DNA from: Pseudogemmobacter faecipullorum
GTDB lineage: Bacteria > Pseudomonadota > Alphaproteobacteria > Rhodobacterales > Rhodobacteraceae
Direction of reading: 5' to 3'
Assembly (NCBI RefSeq): GCF_020539525.1
Contig: NZ_JACDXX010000006.1
Coordinates: forward strand, 62,001-126,000
DNA length: 64,000 nt
Each line of letters starts with the position of its first letter. Positions within the stretch are counted from its first letter, which is position 1. Both the position numbers and the translations under genes were made by a program. The notes below the pieces were generated by a model that saw nothing but the letters and a program-made list of their open reading frames with translations, ran no database searches and was not told where the DNA came from. Shown here piece after piece: positions 60,911 to 64,000 of this stretch.

Positions 60911-62170
60911 ATGCGCCGTGTCGTCGTAACGGGTCTGGGGATGGTCACGCCGCTGGCCTGCGGAGTTGAGGAGACCTGGAGCCGGCTGCTGGCCGGGGAA
61001 TCCGGAGCCGGCCCGATCACGCGCTTTGACGCCAAAGATGTGGTGACCAAATATGCCTGCGAAATCCCTTACGGGGATGGCAGCAACGGCACCTTCAACC
61101 CCGATGACTGGATGGAGCCGAAAGAGCGCCGCAAGGTCGATGATTTCATCCTTTATGGCATGGCTGCCTCGGTGCAGGCCGTGCGCGATTCTGGCTGGAT
61201 GCCGGAGAGCGAAGAAGACCGTCTGCGCACCGGCGTGATGCTGGGCTCGGGCATCGGCGGGCTGACCTCGATTGCCGAGACTGCGGTGCTGATCAAAGAA
61301 AAAGGCCCCAAACGTGTTTCGCCTTTCTTCATCCCCGGCGCGCTGATCAATCTGATCTCGGGTCAGGTCTCGATCCGTTTCGGCTTTAAGGGCCCGAACC
61401 ATGCGGTGGTGACCGCCTGCTCGACCGGCGCGCATGCGATTGGCGATGCGGCGCGGCTGATCGCCTTTGGCGATGCCGATGTCATGGTTGCCGGTGGCGC
61501 CGAAAGCCCGATCTCGGAAATCGGCATCGCGGGCTTTAACGCCTGCAAGGCTTTGTCGACCAAACGCGCTGACGAGCCGCAGAAGGCCTCGCGCCCCTAC
61601 GATTCGGATCGTGACGGTTTCGTCATGGGCGAGGGGGCCGGCGTGGTGGTGCTGGAAGAATATGAACATGCCAAAGCCCGCGGCGCGAAAATCTATGCCG
61701 AAGTGCTGGGCTATGGCCTTTCGGGCGATGCCTATCACATCACCGCCCCTTCCGAGGATGGCGATGGCGGTTTCCGCTCAATGTCGGCGGCGCTGCAGCG
61801 CGCCGGTGTCACCCCCGGTCAGGTCGATTACATCAATGCTCATGGCACCTCGACCATGGCCGACACGATTGAGCTGGGCGCGGTTGAGCGGCTGATGGGC
61901 GATGCGGCGGCAAAAGCCACTATGTCCTCGACCAAGAGCTCGATCGGTCACCTGCTCGGCGCAGCCGGTGCGGTTGAGGCGATTTTCTGCGTGCTGGCGA
62001 TCCGCGACCAGATTGCCCCGCCGACGATCAATCTCGACAATCCGGTGATCCAGCCAAAGCTGGATCTGGCGCCGAATAAAGCGGTGAAGCGTAAGATTGA
62101 TATCGCTTTGTCGAACAGCTTTGGCTTTGGCGGCACCAATGCCAGCCTCGTGCTCGGTAAGGTTTCCTGA
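60911..62170 (+). CDS. fabF: 3-oxoacyl-ACP synthase II
   Basis: The 419-residue condensing enzyme has the catalytic Cys in VTACSTGAHAIGDAA (about 161-175), His in INAHGTSTMADT (about 306-317), and His plus Lys region in TKSSIGHLLGAAGA (about 338-351). The ATG at 60911, behind AAGGAGT, starts MRRVVVTGLGMVTP. mltG begins three bases after its stop, so the two are coupled. Confidence 0.96.
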   Translation: MRRVVVTGLGMVTPLACGVEETWSRLLAGESGAGPITRFDAKDVVTKYACEIPYGDGSNGTFNPDDWMEPKERRKVDDFILYGMAASVQAVRDSGWMPESEEDRLRTGVMLGSGIGGLTSIAETAVLIKEKGPKRVSPFFIPGALINLISGQVSIRFGFKGPNHAVVTACSTGAHAIGDAARLIAFGDADVMVAGGAESPISEIGIAGFNACKALSTKRADEPQKASRPYDSDRDGFVMGEGAGVVVLEEYEHAKARGAKIYAEVLGYGLSGDAYHITAPSEDGDGGFRSMSAALQRAGVTPGQVDYINAHGTSTMADTIELGAVERLMGDAAAKATMSSTKSSIGHLLGAAGAVEAIFCVLAIRDQIAPPTINLDNPVIQPKLDLAPNKAVKRKIDIALSNSFGFGGTNASLVLGKVS

Positions 62171-62173
62171 TCC

Positions 62174-63352
62174 ATGTGGAAATCGGTCGCCTCTAATGCT
62201 CTGACCCTGTTCATTGTCCTTCTGGCTGCTGCGGCAGGTCTGGTGGCCTGGGGGCGGTCAGAATTCAATGGTCCGGGTCCGCTGACTGAGGCGGTCTGCA
62301 TTCAGGTTGAGCGGGGCGCCTCGGTCGCCTCGGTCAGCCGCAATCTTGAGGCAAGGGGCGCGGTCTCGGATGCGCGGATCTTCCGCATCGGCGCTGATTA
62401 CGCCGGTAAGGCGCGCGATCTGAAATTTGGCTCTTATATGATCCCGGCCGGCGCCTCGATGGATGAGGTGCTGACCGCGCTGACCCAGGGCGGGGCCTCG
62501 ACCTGTGGCCAGGAGATCCAGCTGCTGATCGGTGTCGCCGCCGCCCAGGCGATTGTGCGCGAGATGGATCCGGCCAGCAACCGCTTCATCGAAGTGGCGA
62601 AATTCGCCCCGGGTGAGGCTGCGCCTGCCGAATATACCGAGGCGATGGCCAATCCCGATATGCGCTACCGGGTGACCCTGGTGGAGGGCGCGACCTCCTG
62701 GGCGGTGGCCGATGCTTTGCGCAAGGCTGATTTCCTCTCGGGCGAGCTGCGCGAGGTGGCGCCTGAGGGCTCGCTCGCGCCGCAGAGCTATGATGTCGAG
62801 AAGGGTTCGGACCGGGCGGCGCTGATCGGGCGTATGGCATCGGTTCAGGAGCAGATTATGGCCGAGCTCTGGCCGGGCCGGGCGGCGGATCTGCCCTATG
62901 ACACGCCGGAACAGGCGATGATCATGGCCTCGATCATCGAGAAAGAGACCAGCGTGCCGGAAGAGCGCGGCCTTGTGGCCTCGGTCTTTGTCAACCGGCT
63001 GCGTCAGGGCATGCGGCTGCAGACCGACCCGACGGTGATCTATGGCATCACCAAAGGTGAGGGCGTACTGGGCCGGGGCCTGCGCGCCAGTGAGCTGCGC
63101 CGCTCGACCCCCTATAATACCTATGTGATCGACGGCCTGCCGCCGGGGCCGATTGCCAATCCGGGCCGGGCCTCGATTGCGGCAGCGCTGAATCCTGATA
63201 CCGCAGATTATGTGTTCTTCGTCGCCGACGGCACCGGCGGCCATGCTTTTGCGCGCACCCTCGCCGAGCATAATGAGAATGTCGCACGCTGGCGGGCGAT
63301 TGAGAAAGAGCAGGGCGCGAGCGGCAGCACCGGCACCCAGACCGGGCAGTAA
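62174..63352 (+). CDS. mltG: Endolytic murein transglycosylase MltG (YceG)
   Basis: A 392-residue inner-membrane protein that cuts nascent glycan strands. An N-terminal membrane segment (about 9-26), LysM-like region (about 40-110) and YceG domain with PEGSLAPQSYDV (the usual EG-x-L-x-P-x-T/S-Y motif) and MASIIEKETSVPEERGLVAS (catalytic Glu), then LQTDPTVIYGI and YNTYVIDGLPPGPIANPG. The tail is Ser/Gly/Thr-rich. In Rhodobacterales fabF-mltG commonly precedes the GTA cluster. Confidence 0.94.
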   Translation: MWKSVASNALTLFIVLLAAAAGLVAWGRSEFNGPGPLTEAVCIQVERGASVASVSRNLEARGAVSDARIFRIGADYAGKARDLKFGSYMIPAGASMDEVLTALTQGGASTCGQEIQLLIGVAAAQAIVREMDPASNRFIEVAKFAPGEAAPAEYTEAMANPDMRYRVTLVEGATSWAVADALRKADFLSGELREVAPEGSLAPQSYDVEKGSDRAALIGRMASVQEQIMAELWPGRAADLPYDTPEQAMIMASIIEKETSVPEERGLVASVFVNRLRQGMRLQTDPTVIYGITKGEGVLGRGLRASELRRSTPYNTYVIDGLPPGPIANPGRASIAAALNPDTADYVFFVADGTGGHAFARTLAEHNENVARWRAIEKEQGASGSTGTQTGQ

Positions 63353-63397
63353 TCCCCCGGGGGGCGCTGGCCTGAAGGCGCTGAAAACATTGAAAAG

Positions 63398-63435
63398 AAA
63401 CCCTCCCCCGCCGTGATGGCGCGGGAGGGTTTTTT
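63398..63435 (+). terminator. Intrinsic terminator after mltG
   Basis: AAACCCTCCC (63398-63407) pairs with GGGAGGGTTT (63423-63432), with extra GC pairing near the loop and further T after it. It closes the fabF-mltG transcript. Confidence 0.82.
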
Positions 63436-63477
63436 CATTTCCGGCCCGGTTCAGCCCCTGGCCCATGCGCAGAATGT

Positions 63478-63492
63478 TTAATAAAGCGTTAA
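63478..63492. promoter_or_regulatory. CtrA-type box TTAA-N7-TTAA
   Basis: TTAA (63478-63481), seven bases, TTAA (63489-63492) matches the full CtrA recognition pattern of Alphaproteobacteria. It lies in an AT-rich island (63470-63540) in a 316-base gene-free region, 177 bases before the start of the last gene of the window. Confidence 0.55.
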
Positions 63493-63668
63493 AGCGGCGT
63501 TTTTGTAACTATCTGATATTATTGAATTTTTATTGACGACCGCCCTGAAATCCGACAATCTTGGCCGGTGCTGAAAGGAAAGTGACAGCGCGCTGAGGCC
63601 AGGGGCCGGGTCTGTCGCTTTCTCAGCCAGAGCTTGCAGAACGCGACAGCGGGAGGGCGGGCAGGCGC

Positions 63669-64000
63669 ATGACAGTGAGCTTCAGAGCCCCCGATGCCGA
63701 AGCCGCCCGCGAGGCGGGCGAGGCGCTGGAACTGACCGGGGAATTATACCGCATCGCAGTGGAAGAGCTGAACGAGGCTTTCGCGGAAATCCGCGCCGGC
63801 CGGTTTGCCGGGGCGAAAGAGGCAAAGCGCGCGGTGCGCGATCTGGCCGATCTGTCCAAAGCGCTTCTGGAGGAGCGACGCAATGTCGAGAGATTACGCA
63901 GGCAGATTGCCGGAGAGCTTACCACAGGCCTCAGCGGGGGCGGGGCCCTTGATCTCGGAGCTGCGCGCGATGAAATCGGGCGCCGCCTGGCTCGCCTGCG
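63669..64000 (+). CDS. Coiled-coil protein, probable GTA gene 1 (small terminase-like), cut by window end
   Basis: An ATG at 63669, behind GGGAGGG, opens a frame that runs off the window (110 full codons). The product is all-helical and highly charged: LELTGELYRIAVEELNEAFA, GAKEAKRAVRDLADLSKALL and EERRNVERLRRQIAGELTTG, then a Gly-rich hinge and another Arg-rich helix. There is no signal peptide. Position directly after mltG matches where Rhodobacterales carry the gene transfer agent cluster, whose first gene encodes a small coiled-coil terminase subunit. The call rests mainly on synteny and helix character. Confidence 0.5.
   Translation, partial: MTVSFRAPDAEAAREAGEALELTGELYRIAVEELNEAFAEIRAGRFAGAKEAKRAVRDLADLSKALLEERRNVERLRRQIAGELTTGLSGGGALDLGAARDEIGRRLARL

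Overview
The window reads as a GC-rich chromosomal segment of an alphaproteobacterium of the Rhodobacterales (Rhodobacteraceae/Paracoccaceae type). The supports are gene content and order: soxBDAG sarcosine oxidase, yfgM-bamB-der, yajC-secD-secF-Mth938-ccmABCDG, rpsF-rpsR-rplI, glnB-glnA, and fabD-fabG-acpP-fabF-mltG leading into a probable gene transfer agent (GTA) cluster. I do not name a genus. Most genes are housekeeping and intact. No insertion sequence, integrase, prophage module, CRISPR array or rRNA operon was found; there is one tRNA (Leu, anticodon TAG).

Layout. 1-644: the tail of an unidentified gene and allA (ureidoglycolate lyase). 645-7606: an accessory block that looks less GC-rich than its flanks. 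It holds a five-gene, translationally coupled operon (small Cys-containing lipoprotein, membrane fusion protein, TolC-like outer membrane factor, ABC ATPase, FtsX-fold permease), a LuxR-type regulator upstream, two near-identical 14-bp palindromes in the operon promoter region, and a divergent second lipoprotein. 7607-10681: dusA facing ccmI-ruvX-DUF1289. 10964-16733: soxB, a small Pro-rich membrane protein, an intrinsic terminator, then soxD-soxA-soxG. 17000-22166: superoxide dismutase, LOG-family nucleotide hydrolase, LysM protein, ArsR-type regulator with a dyad operator, and an Atm1-type ABC exporter. 22332-31060 (minus strand): der, bamB, yfgM-like, a secreted caspase-like protein with TPR-like repeats, and serS. 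31282-37971: protein export and cytochrome c maturation genes. 38085-46906: aconitase, DUF1223, an EamA transporter, a GC-rich repeat tract, an isolated FliG-like gene, a 54-residue secreted protein and purB. 47015-52045: TetR regulator, DUF3445 haem oxidase, glnA, glnB, Hint protein. 52297-58265: tRNA-Leu, trigger factor, a frameshifted ParB-like gene, the ribosomal protein operon, and two YceI-domain genes facing each other. 58413-64000: fatty acid synthesis genes, mltG, a CtrA-type box and the start of a coiled-coil gene that I infer to be GTA gene 1.

Functional links. Envelope biogenesis is prominent: bamB/yfgM, yajC/secDF, ccm genes and mltG. One-carbon and nitrogen metabolism recurs in sarcosine oxidase, the DUF3445 N-demethylase-like protein, glnA/glnB and allA. 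The most original signals are the LuxR/palindrome-controlled exporter with a candidate cargo, a composite repeat that acts like a portable terminator (three copies, each in the sense of the gene that ends just before it), short tandem duplications overlapping stop codons, and the CtrA-type box at the probable GTA edge.
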